Part shown: positions 6,751-14,681 of the stretch, one piece after another
Layout: every line of letters begins with the position of its first letter
Position numbering within the stretch: the stretch's first letter is position 1
Assembly: GCA_047921075.1 (NCBI GenBank)
Contig: JBLRWS010000042.1
Location: 1 to 21,340 of the forward strand
Source of the DNA: JBLRWS01 sp047921075
GTDB taxonomy: Bacteria > Bacteroidota > Rhodothermia > Balneolales > Balneolaceae
Direction: 5' to 3'
DNA: 21,340 nucleotides
Position numbers and translations under genes: made by a program
The notes under the pieces: generated by a model
What the model was told of the DNA's origin: nothing
Databases searched by the model: none
What the model saw: the letters and a program-made list of their open reading frames with translations, nothing else

Positions 6751-7922
6751 TTCTGGTTGAAACGCTCCTTAAGCTGCTGCATTGTATCGCCGCCAAAACG
6801 TTCCAGTATGGCGTTGGCCAGAACGGGAGCAATGACGCTCTCGGCCACAACCACAGCCCGGGGAAGCGCACACACATCCGACCGTTCGTAGCGGGTATCC
6901 TGCTCTTCGTGGCTGTCAATATCGGCCGTTTTTAGCGGTTTAATCATGGTGGGTATCGGCTTCATCACGCCCCGTACGAGCAGCGGCATGCCGGTTGTAA
7001 CCCCGCCTTCGACACCTCCGGCACGATTGGTTTTGCGGGTAAAGCCGTCATTGTATACAATTTCGTCGTGCACTTCGTGGCCAAAACTTCGGCCGGCCTC
7101 AAAGCCGAGCCCGATTTCCACGCCTTTCATGGCCTGTGTACTGACGATGGCCTGGGCGATCTGCCCGTCGAGCTTTCGGTCCCAGTGAACGTAACTTCCC
7201 AGCCCCGCAGGCAAACCCGTGACAATAATTTCATAGATTCCGCCAAGCGATGTCCCCTCTTTACGGCGAATTTTAATCTCTTCGCGCATTTGGTTGCTCA
7301 GTTCAGGATCGAGGCAGCGCACATCCGACTCATCAGCCTGATGATAGATAGTTTCGGCGCCGTTGCTTGCGAGTGGGTCGGCGAGTTCTCGTGCCTGCTG
7401 CCAAGAGCTGTAGCCAACAGTACCGATTTGAATGACATGGCCGCCAATTTGAATGCCAAGCTCGTGAAGCAGCTTTCGGGCAACGGAACAGCAAGCCACG
7501 CGCATGGCCGTTTCGCGGGCGCTGGATCGCTCAATGACAGGGCGAATATCATCAAATCCATATTTTTGCACACCTACCAGATCGGCGTGACCCGGGCGGG
7601 GTAAAGTAATCCGCTCGACGTTGCCTCGTTTGCCGTCTTTGGCCATTACCACCGGCCAGTTGCTATCGTCCTTTTCGTATGCACGGTTTACCATGGTCAT
7701 GGCAATAGGCGCGCCGGTTGTCTCGGAAAAGCGAACTCCTGATTGGAAAGTAGCCCGGTCTTTTTCGAACGCCATGCGGCCGCCGCGGCCGTACCCTTTT
7801 TGCCGGCGTACCAGATGTTGCTCAATATCGTCTTCGGTGATGGGAAGTCCGGCCGGCACGCCCTCTACAATGCCGGTAAGCATCGGTCCGTGAGATTCAC
7901 CGGCTGTAAAATATCGGATCAT
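6747..7922 (-). CDS. aroC: Chorismate synthase
   Basis: Chorismate synthase converts 5-enolpyruvylshikimate-3-phosphate to chorismate, the last step of the shared aromatic pathway, using reduced FMN. The 391-residue length is typical of the longer bacterial form. Family signatures are clear: GESHGP near the N terminus (8-13, His11), YGRGGRM at 44-50, RPGHADLVG at 109-117 with His112, IERSSARETAMRVA around 130-143, and a C-terminal RYERSDVCALPRAVVVAES region. The ATG at 7922 begins MIRYFTAGESHG, which matches the usual short lead to the first motif. It is the first gene of a close same-strand run with the TPR, LysM/RlpA-like and CPBP genes. The 121 bp upstream, to the end of porQ, probably contain the promoter, but none was recognised with confidence. 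Confidence 0.97.
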   Translation of the reverse strand: MIRYFTAGESHGPMLTGIVEGVPAGLPITEDDIEQHLVRRQKGYGRGGRMAFEKDRATFQSGVRFSETTGAPIAMTMVNRAYEKDDSNWPVVMAKDGKRGNVERITLPRPGHADLVGVQKYGFDDIRPVIERSSARETAMRVACCSVARKLLHELGIQIGGHVIQIGTVGYSSWQQARELADPLASNGAETIYHQADESDVRCLDPELSNQMREEIKIRRKEGTSLGGIYEIIVTGLPAGLGSYVHWDRKLDGQIAQAIVSTQAMKGVEIGLGFEAGRSFGHEVHDEIVYNDGFTRKTNRAGGVEGGVTTGMPLLVRGVMKPIPTMIKPLKTADIDSHEEQDTRYERSDVCALPRAVVVAESVIAPVLANAILERFGGDTMQQLKERFNQK

Positions 7923-8043
7923 AAAAAGATGCGTCTGTTTAAAAGATGGAGTGCCGAAACGTAGCGTCCGGGTACATGCAATGAAGAAAGAAATATAAGA
8001 AATTAAGACGTAACGGTTGGTTTTTGAACTGAAAACGTTCGTT

Positions 8044-9021
8044 TTACAGAGACGCGTTTAAACTCAATTGAACAACACTGCCAAGATCGCTGAATGAGGT
8101 GCGCGAGAGGTTCAGGTCAAACCGATTGGCCCGAATTCCAAGCCCGAAAGCGAAACCGGCTGCATCGAGGCGTCCGCCGGTATTGGCTTGCTGCTGCAGC
8201 CAGTGATCGTAACCGATCCGTGCAGTTACGCGTTGCCCAAGCAGCAGTTCTGTTCCAAAAGTGGTATGGCGAAACAGCTCCTCGGCTGTGGAAATCGACT
8301 CGTCATTACCATTTTCAAGCCCCCATTCGGTGAGCCGTTGCAGCGTCAGGTAGAAGCGAAATGGCAGATCGGCCGGTTTATGGACGGCCGAAACCGCGAG
8401 GTTGAGAGGCAGCGGCTCACGAACGCCGTTGAAGGTACTGATTTGAGTGCCGGCATGAGTAAGCGCGGCACCCAATACTGTGCGATCGGTAAGCCGGTAA
8501 AAAAGTCCGCCGGAAAATGAGACAGCCGTCGATTGAAATCCACCCAATGAGGAGTAGATCCCCGAAACCGACAGCCCATACGAAAGTTGATCGGTTAATG
8601 CCGTACCCCAGCCCAGGGTGAGCGCGAGATCGTTGGCAGAGAGGGAACCGAGGTCGGTACCTGCTTCATCAAAACGGGTCAAATCGCCATAGGTAACAAA
8701 TTGGACAGTGGCGGCCGCTTTGCCATAGGTGCCGAAATCGTGAAAATAGGCGGCTGATCCGGTGTTAATATCGGAAAGGTGGTTCTGATAGGAGATTTGA
8801 AAATTTCGCCTCTGCTCGCTCTCTAAAAAGGCCGGATTCTGTGTAAACAGCTGGAAATCGGGCTCAATGTACGCGGCATGATGGCCTCCAAGTGCCGCCG
8901 CACGCGCATCGGTTTCCAGGTTCAGAAAACGAAATACGGAGTTGGTACGTTGTTGCGCCTCTGCAATATTTACCATCGCGGCCGGGAACACACAGAGAAA
9001 GAGGACTGCAAATAGTTTCAC
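8044..9021 (-). CDS. porQ: PorQ-like outer-membrane protein of the type IX secretion system
   Basis: This is a predicted outer-membrane beta-barrel related to PorQ/PorV, proteins associated with type IX secretion and surface attachment in Bacteroidota and relatives. The diagnostic segment after the signal peptide reads FRFLNLETDARAAALGG, close to the PorQ pattern FxFLNLPxSARxAALGG. It is followed by NPAFL and many alternating Gly/aromatic beta-strands. I prefer the GTG at 9021 (325 residues), which gives a clean signal peptide (KLFAVLFLCVFPAAMVNIAEA, then QQ). A TTG at 9066 would add 15 residues, and a promoter-like site at 9064-9071 argues against it. No other T9SS gene is in the window. It is divergent from mlaE and upstream of aroC on the same strand. 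Confidence 0.82.
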   Translation of the reverse strand: MKLFAVLFLCVFPAAMVNIAEAQQRTNSVFRFLNLETDARAAALGGHHAAYIEPDFQLFTQNPAFLESEQRRNFQISYQNHLSDINTGSAAYFHDFGTYGKAAATVQFVTYGDLTRFDEAGTDLGSLSANDLALTLGWGTALTDQLSYGLSVSGIYSSLGGFQSTAVSFSGGLFYRLTDRTVLGAALTHAGTQISTFNGVREPLPLNLAVSAVHKPADLPFRFYLTLQRLTEWGLENGNDESISTAEELFRHTTFGTELLLGQRVTARIGYDHWLQQQANTGGRLDAAGFAFGLGIRANRFDLNLSRTSFSDLGSVVQLSLNASL

Positions 9022-9063
9022 GTAAAACAGATCACAATTGGAGAAAAACTTTCGTAATATAAT

Positions 9064-9071
9064 CAAAAATA
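9064..9071 (-). promoter_or_regulatory. Candidate -7 promoter element for porQ
   Basis: On the minus strand this reads TATTTTTG, an exact match to the Bacteroidota -7 consensus TAnnTTTG. It lies 42 nt before the preferred GTG start of porQ. No convincing -33 TTTG is seen at the usual distance, so it is only a candidate. If used, transcription would begin near 9057, downstream of the alternative TTG start. Confidence 0.28.
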
Positions 9072-9123
9072 ACGCTACCCATAGTAAACGTACGGTCGGG
9101 CAGGAAGTTTTTTCAGCTACGCA

Positions 9124-9861
9124 ATGAATGCATTTAGCGAATTAGGAAAGTATAGTAATCTGCTGTATCAGGCACTGCGGTCATCAACAGAGTTTCGAAC
9201 GTATCGCAAGAGCTTTGTACACGAGATGGTGAAAGTCGGCTACGATTCGGTTCCCATCATTGTTCTAACCGGCTTCTTTACAGGGTCGGTCTTGACCATT
9301 CAATCGGCATATCAGCTGCAAGCCTCATTTGTGCCGATTTACACCATCGGTGCCATCGTCTCCGAATCGATCCTTATCGAGCTGGCAGCGGTTATTTCCA
9401 GCCTGGTACTGGCCGGAAAGGTTGGCGCACGCATTGCCACCGAGCTCGGCACCATGCGCGTATCGGAACAGATCGATGCGTTGGAGTCGATGGGGTTCAA
9501 TTCCGTCTCTTTTTTGGTCGTGCCCCGTGTATTGGCCGGTATTTTGATGTTTCCTGTACTCTACATTGTAGCCAGTATTACCGGTATCGGCGGCGGACTA
9601 ATTGCCGGAGTGATGACCGGATCGATTGGTGTGGGTGATTTTATGCAGGGCGCGCGGATGTATTTCTTTCCCTGGAACCTGATTTTCGGTTTTGTAAAGA
9701 TGTTTGTTTTCGGCTTCATCATCTGTTCCATCTCTTGCTACAAAGGGTATTACGCAACCGGCGGTGCCGAGGGGGTTGGAACCAGCACAACCAATGCCAC
9801 CGTTTTGAGCTGTATTGTTGTACTGCTTGCCGATTTTGTGTTGGCGGCACTGCTTCTTTAA
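9124..9861 (+). CDS. mlaE: MlaE-type ABC transporter permease (lipid transport)
   Basis: This is the membrane permease of an Mla/Tgd-type ABC system, which moves phospholipids or related hydrophobic molecules between inner and outer membranes. The 245-residue protein has about five to six hydrophobic segments. It carries the MlaE core signature ELAAVISSLVLAGKVGARI followed by ATELGTMRVSEQIDALESMG, the coupling region that contacts the ATPase. A conserved C-terminal segment reads CYKGYYATGGAEGVG. The ATG at 9124 gives the short N-terminal helix usual for the family; no strong ribosome site precedes it. The stop is 3 nt before mlaF, and mlaE-mlaF-mlaD form one operon. Direction of transport cannot be read from the sequence. 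Confidence 0.95.
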   Translation: MNAFSELGKYSNLLYQALRSSTEFRTYRKSFVHEMVKVGYDSVPIIVLTGFFTGSVLTIQSAYQLQASFVPIYTIGAIVSESILIELAAVISSLVLAGKVGARIATELGTMRVSEQIDALESMGFNSVSFLVVPRVLAGILMFPVLYIVASITGIGGGLIAGVMTGSIGVGDFMQGARMYFFPWNLIFGFVKMFVFGFIICSISCYKGYYATGGAEGVGTSTTNATVLSCIVVLLADFVLAALLL

Positions 9862-9864
9862 ACT

Positions 9865-10605
9865 ATGATTGAAATAAAAAATCTTACCAAGAGCTTCGGC
9901 GACCTCCTTGTATGGGAGGATGTGAGCCTGTGTGTGAATGACGGGGAAACCATTGCCATTATCGGCCGTTCGGGATGTGGCAAATCGGTGTTGTTAAAGC
10001 ACATCAATGCACTGCTTTATCCCGACAGTGGTACTGTACTCATCGACGGTGAAGACATCCATCAGCTCGACTACGTATCGCAACGAAAGCTGCGCCAAAA
10101 ATTCGGCGTGCTCTTTCAGGGATCGGCCCTGTTCGACTCCATCAACACCTTCGAGAACATCGCCTTTCCGCTGCGCTACTTCAGCGATCAAACCGAAGAA
10201 GAGATTCAGGACAATGTGATGAATGCACTGAAAGTGGTGGGGCTGGAGCACGCCCACGATAAAGAAACGTCGGAGCTTTCCGGCGGAATGCGAAAACGGG
10301 TGGGGCTGGCAAGGGCCATTATTTTGGAGCCGGAATATATTATGTATGATGAGCCGACCTCCGGGCTGGACCCGCAAACGTCCGAAGAGATCAACGAGTT
10401 GATTATAAGCATGCGCGAAACGTTCAACGTGACCTCCATCGTTGTAACCCACGATATGCACAGCGTGCTGGAAGTGGCGGATAAAGTCGCGTTTCTCGAC
10501 AATCAAAAACTGAGTTGGCATGGAACGGTAGAAGAGATGCGGGAAACTGATCATACCGATTTAATGCAGTTTATAACGGCAAGCGAATATCAAATAAAAA
10601 GTTAA
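9865..10605 (+). CDS. mlaF: MlaF-type ABC transporter ATP-binding protein
   Basis: This is the ATPase that powers the MlaE permease on the cytoplasmic face. All nucleotide-binding motifs are intact in 246 residues: Walker A GRSGCGKS at 34-41, Q-loop Gln85 in LFQGSALFDS, signature LSGGM at 138-142, Walker B IMYDE at 159-163 and the switch His196 in VVTHDM. The signature form LSGGMRKRVGLARA and the Q-loop sequence are typical of MlaF rather than of amino-acid importers. The ATG is 3 nt after the mlaE stop and the gene ends 9 nt before mlaD, so translation is probably coupled. MlaB, the small STAS partner known in E. coli, is not encoded here. Confidence 0.95.
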   Translation: MIEIKNLTKSFGDLLVWEDVSLCVNDGETIAIIGRSGCGKSVLLKHINALLYPDSGTVLIDGEDIHQLDYVSQRKLRQKFGVLFQGSALFDSINTFENIAFPLRYFSDQTEEEIQDNVMNALKVVGLEHAHDKETSELSGGMRKRVGLARAIILEPEYIMYDEPTSGLDPQTSEEINELIISMRETFNVTSIVVTHDMHSVLEVADKVAFLDNQKLSWHGTVEEMRETDHTDLMQFITASEYQIKS

Positions 10606-10614
10606 ATTGCAGCA

Positions 10615-11538
10615 ATGAACAACGAAATAAAAGTAGGAATCACAGTTTTATTAGCGGCTATTGCTGCAGTACTTGGCTTTCGCTTTATGTCGGATATGCC
10701 GGTCTTTGGCGTGACTCAGGAGCTGCACACCACCTTCGATCGTGTTGATGGGCTGTCGGTTGGCAGCATGATTTATATTCGTGGCGTGAAGGCCGGTTCT
10801 GTAAGCGGCATACAGTTGAATGAAGAGAATAACGTGGATGTGCGCCTTCGGCTCGATATCCGCCGGGAGCTGCCCCGGGGTTCACAGGCACTGCTTACTT
10901 CTATCGGCATTATTGAGGGGCGTGCCGTTGTGATTGAGTTGGGCAGTTCGGATGAGACCATCCCCTTTGGCAGCCATATTGAAGGGCGTTATGTAGAGAG
11001 TATGGTGGAAACGCTCGGTTCCCGCAGCGAGGAGCTGGGCGATGATCTTTCGGAATCTCTAACACAGCTCAATAGGTTTCTGGCAAGCCTGAATGAGACA
11101 TTTCAGGAAGAGACGCAGGAATCGATCGGCCAAACCGTAAATAATGTGGCGGCTGCTACCGGGGAGGTTGCCTCCATACTTGAAGGCAAACGTGACGAGA
11201 TCGATCTTGCCATCACCTCCGGCCAGCGGATGCTGGCACAGCTCGACACCCTGTCCACGGAAGCTCGTCCATCCATCGAGCGAACGATGGCATCCATCGA
11301 AGAGCATCTGGCCGAGCTGGAAAAAACCCGACTGGAGCTGGAATCGGCCACAACACATTTCAATGAGATACTGGGTAAAATTAATAGCGGCGAGGGAACC
11401 ATCGGCAAACTGATAAACGACCCGGCGATGTACGACAACCTCGAAGAGCTCTCCAAAGAGCTGAGCGAACTGGTGAAGGGAATCAATGAGAATCCCGGGC
11501 GCTACCTGCGCCACATGAGCATCATCGAAATTTTCTAA
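10615..11538 (+). CDS. mlaD: MlaD-type MCE-domain substrate-binding protein
   Basis: This is the membrane-anchored MCE protein that forms a lipid-binding ring in the periplasm on top of MlaE. It has 307 residues. An N-terminal transmembrane anchor spans about 7-23, and an MCE domain spans about 36-115 with the usual FDRVDGLSVGSMIYIRGVKAG entry and a SIGIIEGRAVVIEL strand. A long helical, coiled-coil-prone region of about 130-260 follows, with the motif GEGTIGKLINDP near its end. The long helical tail is more like the single MCE proteins of Bacteroidota, cyanobacteria and plastids than the short E. coli MlaD. It is the third gene of mlaE-mlaF-mlaD. The ATG at 10615 follows the mlaF stop by 9 nt. 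Confidence 0.94.
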   Translation: MNNEIKVGITVLLAAIAAVLGFRFMSDMPVFGVTQELHTTFDRVDGLSVGSMIYIRGVKAGSVSGIQLNEENNVDVRLRLDIRRELPRGSQALLTSIGIIEGRAVVIELGSSDETIPFGSHIEGRYVESMVETLGSRSEELGDDLSESLTQLNRFLASLNETFQEETQESIGQTVNNVAAATGEVASILEGKRDEIDLAITSGQRMLAQLDTLSTEARPSIERTMASIEEHLAELEKTRLELESATTHFNEILGKINSGEGTIGKLINDPAMYDNLEELSKELSELVKGINENPGRYLRHMSIIEIF

Positions 11539-11540
11539 TC

Positions 11541-11554
11541 ACAGTTGCAACTGT
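11541..11554. repeat. Perfect 14-bp palindrome after mlaD
   Basis: ACAGTTGCAACTGT is fully self-complementary and begins 2 bp after the mlaD stop. With no loop and no following T-run it is a poor intrinsic terminator. A protein-binding site or a chance palindrome is more likely. Confidence 0.35.
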
Positions 11555-11639
11555 ACGAATTCGCACGGTAATACGTTGCTTCTGGTGTTGGGCTGTTATT
11601 GCTCTTAGCGGGTGTAACCCGTATCTTAATAAGCTCTAA
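11541..11639 (+). pseudogene. Possible remnant of a small lipoprotein gene
   Basis: Between mlaD and the ppiD-like gene, the frame ending at the taa of 11637-11639 reads a basic start (VRIRTVIR), then WAVIALSGCNPYLNKL and a stop. LSGC is a canonical lipobox preceded by a hydrophobic stretch, so the segment looks like a lipoprotein signal peptide with only seven residues after the cysteine. No ATG, GTG or TTG opens this frame after the mlaD stop. It could be a degraded gene, a gene with an unusual start, a tiny lipoprotein, or chance. Nothing else recognisable occupies this 147-bp gap. Confidence 0.2.
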
Positions 11640-11685
11640 ATCAATATATTTCTAAGTAAAAACCGTTTTTTAGCAGAGGATTTTC

Positions 11686-13458
11686 ATGGGTGTAATGGAA
11701 AAAATGAGGAACAGCACATCCTCAATCTTGTGGATTCTGATTTTCTCGTTCGGATTGTTGTGGGTATTGGCCGACGTGGACTTTTTTGGCGGCATCACCG
11801 CCGGCCCATCCAGTCTTGGTGTGGTTGATGGTGAGCCGATATCGCTCGAAGAATACAATAACCGGGTCAGTTTTTATACCGATCAGTTTAACCAGATGCA
11901 GGGCGGGCCGATGTCGGCCGAAGTCCGCGCTTTTTATGAAGAACAAGCGTGGGAAGATCTTGTTGCCGCACGCCTGATTCAGGGTAAGATTGAAGAGCTG
12001 GGCATTACCGTAACGGACGCGGAACTGATCAATATGATTACCGGAGAGAATCCCGATCCGTTCATTCGGCAGCAGTTTCAGGCCGAAGACGGCACCATCG
12101 ACCGAATTGCACTGCGGGCCGCAATTGAAGCCCGGGAGAATACGGAAATCTGGTTTCTGATCGAGCAGCAGTTGCGCGATAACCGCCGCCAGCAGAAAAT
12201 GAGTAACTTCCTCTCTGCCGGCATGCGGGTAAGCTCGGTTGAAGTTCGCGACGAATTTGTTCGCGAAAACTCCTTTGCCGACGTCCGGTACCTTCGTTTC
12301 CCATATGCTGAAATCAGTGAGGACGAGATTATTATTGAAGAGAGTGATCTGCGCAATTATTATCGGGCCAATCCCGATCAGTTTCAGCGCAGTGAAACCT
12401 ACCAGTTTCGGTATGTAAGCTGGGATACCAGCCCAACCGCACAAGACACCGCCATCACCGTTCAGGATGTAGAGGAGATGCGGCCGCGTTTTGCCGAAGC
12501 AGCCAATGACTCGCTCTTTTTGCTTCGCAACCAATCGCAGACCTCCTACAACGGCACATATGTTTCCCGTGAAGATTTACGAGAGGACTTCCATCCTGTT
12601 CTGGATCTTGAGATTGGCGAAGTCTCCGAGGTGTTTATGGTGGACGGCGATCCCCACATCATCAAAAAAATTGACGAGCGAAATGGCGAGATCAAGTTTG
12701 CCGCCTTTTCGTACAAAGTACAGGCCGATGTGGTTGGAACCATCGACCGCCTTGCAGAACAGGCACGCGAGTTTGAATTTTTCGCATCCGAAGAGGGCTT
12801 CGAAGCCGAAGCCGATCGCCGCGATATGGAGATTCGATCAGCCACGGCCACCAAAGGAAGCAACTTTATTCCCGGACTGGGCCAAAGCCAGCAGGTGCTG
12901 CGTACTCTTGAAAATCTTAGGGTAAACCGAATTTCTGACCCGGTTGAGCTGGAAGGCCAAATTGTAGTGCTTCAATTACTGGAGCGCACACCGGAGGGAA
13001 CGCGGCCGTTTAATGAAGTGCGCCCACAAATTGAGAATCTGGTGCGTGTTGAAAAACGACGTTCTATGATGATGGATCGCGTACGGGAATTGCGAGCCAC
13101 ACACACCACGCTCGACGATCTGGCCACCGCATCCGGGCGCTCTGCCATTGAAACTGAAGGCGTGCGCTACGGCGCAACCACCATTCCGGAAGGCGGACGA
13201 GAGCCCGGGGTAATCGGAGCCATTTTTGGACTCCAGACCGGTACCCTGTCGCGGCCCATTCAAGGACAAAACGCGGTGTTTGTGATACAGGCCGATAACA
13301 TTGAGCTTGCTGATCCGGCACAGATGACCGACGCACAGCGATCACAAATTCGCCAGCGCCTTGAGCAGCAGAAATTTTCCAACTTCAACCAGGTGCTTAT
13401 CGCACAGTTGAAAGAGGAAGCCAGCATCACCGACAATCGAAATTTCTTCTTCCGATAA
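11686..13458 (+). CDS. Membrane-anchored SurA/PpiD-type periplasmic chaperone (peptidyl-prolyl isomerase family)
   Basis: This is a 590-residue protein with the PpiD layout: a short cytoplasmic tail, one transmembrane helix at about 13-30, then a large periplasmic part. PpiD and SurA assist folding of exported and outer-membrane proteins. The segment from about 43 to 190 matches the SurA N-terminal chaperone region (VVDGEPISLEEYNNRV, then a helix with AARLIQGKIEELGITVTDAEL). Parvulin-like regions follow around 225-350 and in the C-terminal half. They look divergent: I cannot place the usual parvulin active-site pattern, so isomerase activity is doubtful. The ATG at 11686 is preceded by AGAGGA 5 nt away, one of few clear ribosome sites here. 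A strong terminator follows. Chaperone function is inferred from architecture. Confidence 0.85.
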   Translation: MGVMEKMRNSTSSILWILIFSFGLLWVLADVDFFGGITAGPSSLGVVDGEPISLEEYNNRVSFYTDQFNQMQGGPMSAEVRAFYEEQAWEDLVAARLIQGKIEELGITVTDAELINMITGENPDPFIRQQFQAEDGTIDRIALRAAIEARENTEIWFLIEQQLRDNRRQQKMSNFLSAGMRVSSVEVRDEFVRENSFADVRYLRFPYAEISEDEIIIEESDLRNYYRANPDQFQRSETYQFRYVSWDTSPTAQDTAITVQDVEEMRPRFAEAANDSLFLLRNQSQTSYNGTYVSREDLREDFHPVLDLEIGEVSEVFMVDGDPHIIKKIDERNGEIKFAAFSYKVQADVVGTIDRLAEQAREFEFFASEEGFEAEADRRDMEIRSATATKGSNFIPGLGQSQQVLRTLENLRVNRISDPVELEGQIVVLQLLERTPEGTRPFNEVRPQIENLVRVEKRRSMMMDRVRELRATHTTLDDLATASGRSAIETEGVRYGATTIPEGGREPGVIGAIFGLQTGTLSRPIQGQNAVFVIQADNIELADPAQMTDAQRSQIRQRLEQQKFSNFNQVLIAQLKEEASITDNRNFFFR

Positions 13459-13485
13459 TCATACGATCGGCTGATTACGTATTTT

Positions 13486-13519
13486 AAAGGGCAGGCCGTA
13501 CAACGTCTGCCCTTTTTTT
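13486..13519 (+). terminator. Intrinsic terminator after the ppiD-like gene
   Basis: The 9-bp stem AAAGGGCAG (13486-13494) pairs perfectly with CTGCCCTTT (13507-13515) around a 12-nt loop. The T-run continues to 13519. It starts 27 bp after the stop and ends 27 bp before the ribD GTG. This separates the chaperone transcript from the riboflavin genes. Confidence 0.85.
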
Positions 13520-13546
13520 ATTTTCAACATCAACCAACTGACGAGC

Positions 13547-14671
13547 GTGTCCAACCCCGAATCATCCGACCGTATTTTTATGCAGCGCGCACTCTCGCTG
13601 GCTGAACACGGTGCGGGCTACACCTCTCCCAACCCGATGGTAGGCTGCGTAATTGTGTCCGTTGAGGGAAATATCATCGGTGAAGGCTATCATGAGCGAT
13701 TCGGAAAAGCACACGCCGAAGTGCGGGCCGTAAAGAGCGTGAAAGATCGCTCTCAGCTACAAAATGCCACGGTGTACGTAACCCTGGAGCCGTGTTCTCA
13801 TCACGGAAAAACACCTCCCTGTGCCGATATGCTCTGTGAATTGCCGATAAAGCGTGTGGTGGTGGCGATGCAGGATCCCCATCCAAATGTGAATGGTAAA
13901 GGGCTTGAAAAACTCCGGGCAGCAGGTATTGAGGTAACCACCGGTGTGCTGCAACAGGAAGCTGCGGCACTGAACGAGGCGTGGCTGCACCGGCTCGAAG
14001 TGGGTAAGCCATTTGTAACGCTGAAAATAGCACAAACGGCCGACGGTTATATTGCTGCGCCCGATGGTAGCTCGGAATGGATTTCGTGCCTGGAATCACG
14101 AACGCTGGTTCACCGCTGGAGAAGCCGGCAGGATGCCGTAATGGTAGGCCGGAATACGGCGTTGTTCGACAATCCCACACTCACTGTACGTCATGTGGAG
14201 GGCCGGCAGCCGCGGCGTGTAGTCATCGACGGGCCGTTTGAACTACCGAGCCATCTTCAGCTTTTCTCTGATACGCACGAGCAAAAAACCATCGTCATTA
14301 CGCATAACAAAAAAGCCGTTGAGGAGCTGGCCGACCCTATGCTAAAGCTGCTGCAGAGCAATTACTTTCGCGGCGACATTCTGGTAGCACGCGAGGATAA
14401 CGGACATACCGATTTAAACGATGCGCTCAACAAACTCTCTGATGCCGGTATCACATCACTTCTGGTAGAGGCGGGCGGCGCACTATCGGCCGCACTGCTC
14501 AGGCAGAACCTGGTTGACCGCCTGCAGCTTTTTATCGCACCGAAATTACTCGGTGGGGGAACGCGTTCCATCACCAATCTTGGCATCGACCGCATGAGCG
14601 AGGTCGTTCCCTTTCGCACACATCGCTGGCAGCCGATAGGGTCAGATATGTTATTAACCGCAGACTTTTAA
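13547..14671 (+). CDS. ribD: Bifunctional riboflavin biosynthesis protein RibD (deaminase/reductase)
   Basis: RibD carries out two early steps of riboflavin synthesis: deamination of the pyrimidine intermediate, then reduction of its ribosyl side chain with NADPH. The N-terminal deaminase domain (about 5-145) has the HAE motif at 56-58 (zinc ligand His56, catalytic Glu58) and PCSHHGKTPPC at 82-92 with zinc ligands Cys83 and Cys92. The reductase domain runs from about 154 (KPFVTLKIAQTADGYIA) to the end at 374. It includes VMVGRNTALFDNPTLTVR and LLVEAGGALSAALL. The start is a GTG at 13547, 27 bp after a terminator, so the leader is too short for a standard FMN riboswitch. It is followed after 10 nt by the riboflavin synthase gene. 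Confidence 0.96.
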   Translation: MSNPESSDRIFMQRALSLAEHGAGYTSPNPMVGCVIVSVEGNIIGEGYHERFGKAHAEVRAVKSVKDRSQLQNATVYVTLEPCSHHGKTPPCADMLCELPIKRVVVAMQDPHPNVNGKGLEKLRAAGIEVTTGVLQQEAAALNEAWLHRLEVGKPFVTLKIAQTADGYIAAPDGSSEWISCLESRTLVHRWRSRQDAVMVGRNTALFDNPTLTVRHVEGRQPRRVVIDGPFELPSHLQLFSDTHEQKTIVITHNKKAVEELADPMLKLLQSNYFRGDILVAREDNGHTDLNDALNKLSDAGITSLLVEAGGALSAALLRQNLVDRLQLFIAPKLLGGGTRSITNLGIDRMSEVVPFRTHRWQPIGSDMLLTADF

Positions 14672-14681
14672 ACAGATCACT

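Noticed and set aside
7068..7604. Plus-strand open frame of about 178 codons inside aroC
   Set aside because: Complement of conserved chorismate synthase codons, with no independent support.
8032..8045. Hairpin AAAACGTTCGTTTT at the end of porQ as a terminator
   Set aside because: The stem is AT-rich and short and overlaps the stop codon, with no following T-run on the porQ strand.
11609..11621. CGGGT-GTA-ACCCG hairpin as a terminator for mlaD
   Set aside because: Only five base pairs and no T-run follows, so it is too weak to call.
11722..12534. Minus-strand open frame of about 270 codons opposite the ppiD-like gene
   Set aside because: Antisense to a gene with a signal anchor, a ribosome site and a terminator; its translation looks random.
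13459..13546. FMN riboswitch before ribD
   Set aside because: The gap is 88 bp and largely occupied by the ppiD terminator. There is no room for the conserved RFN element.
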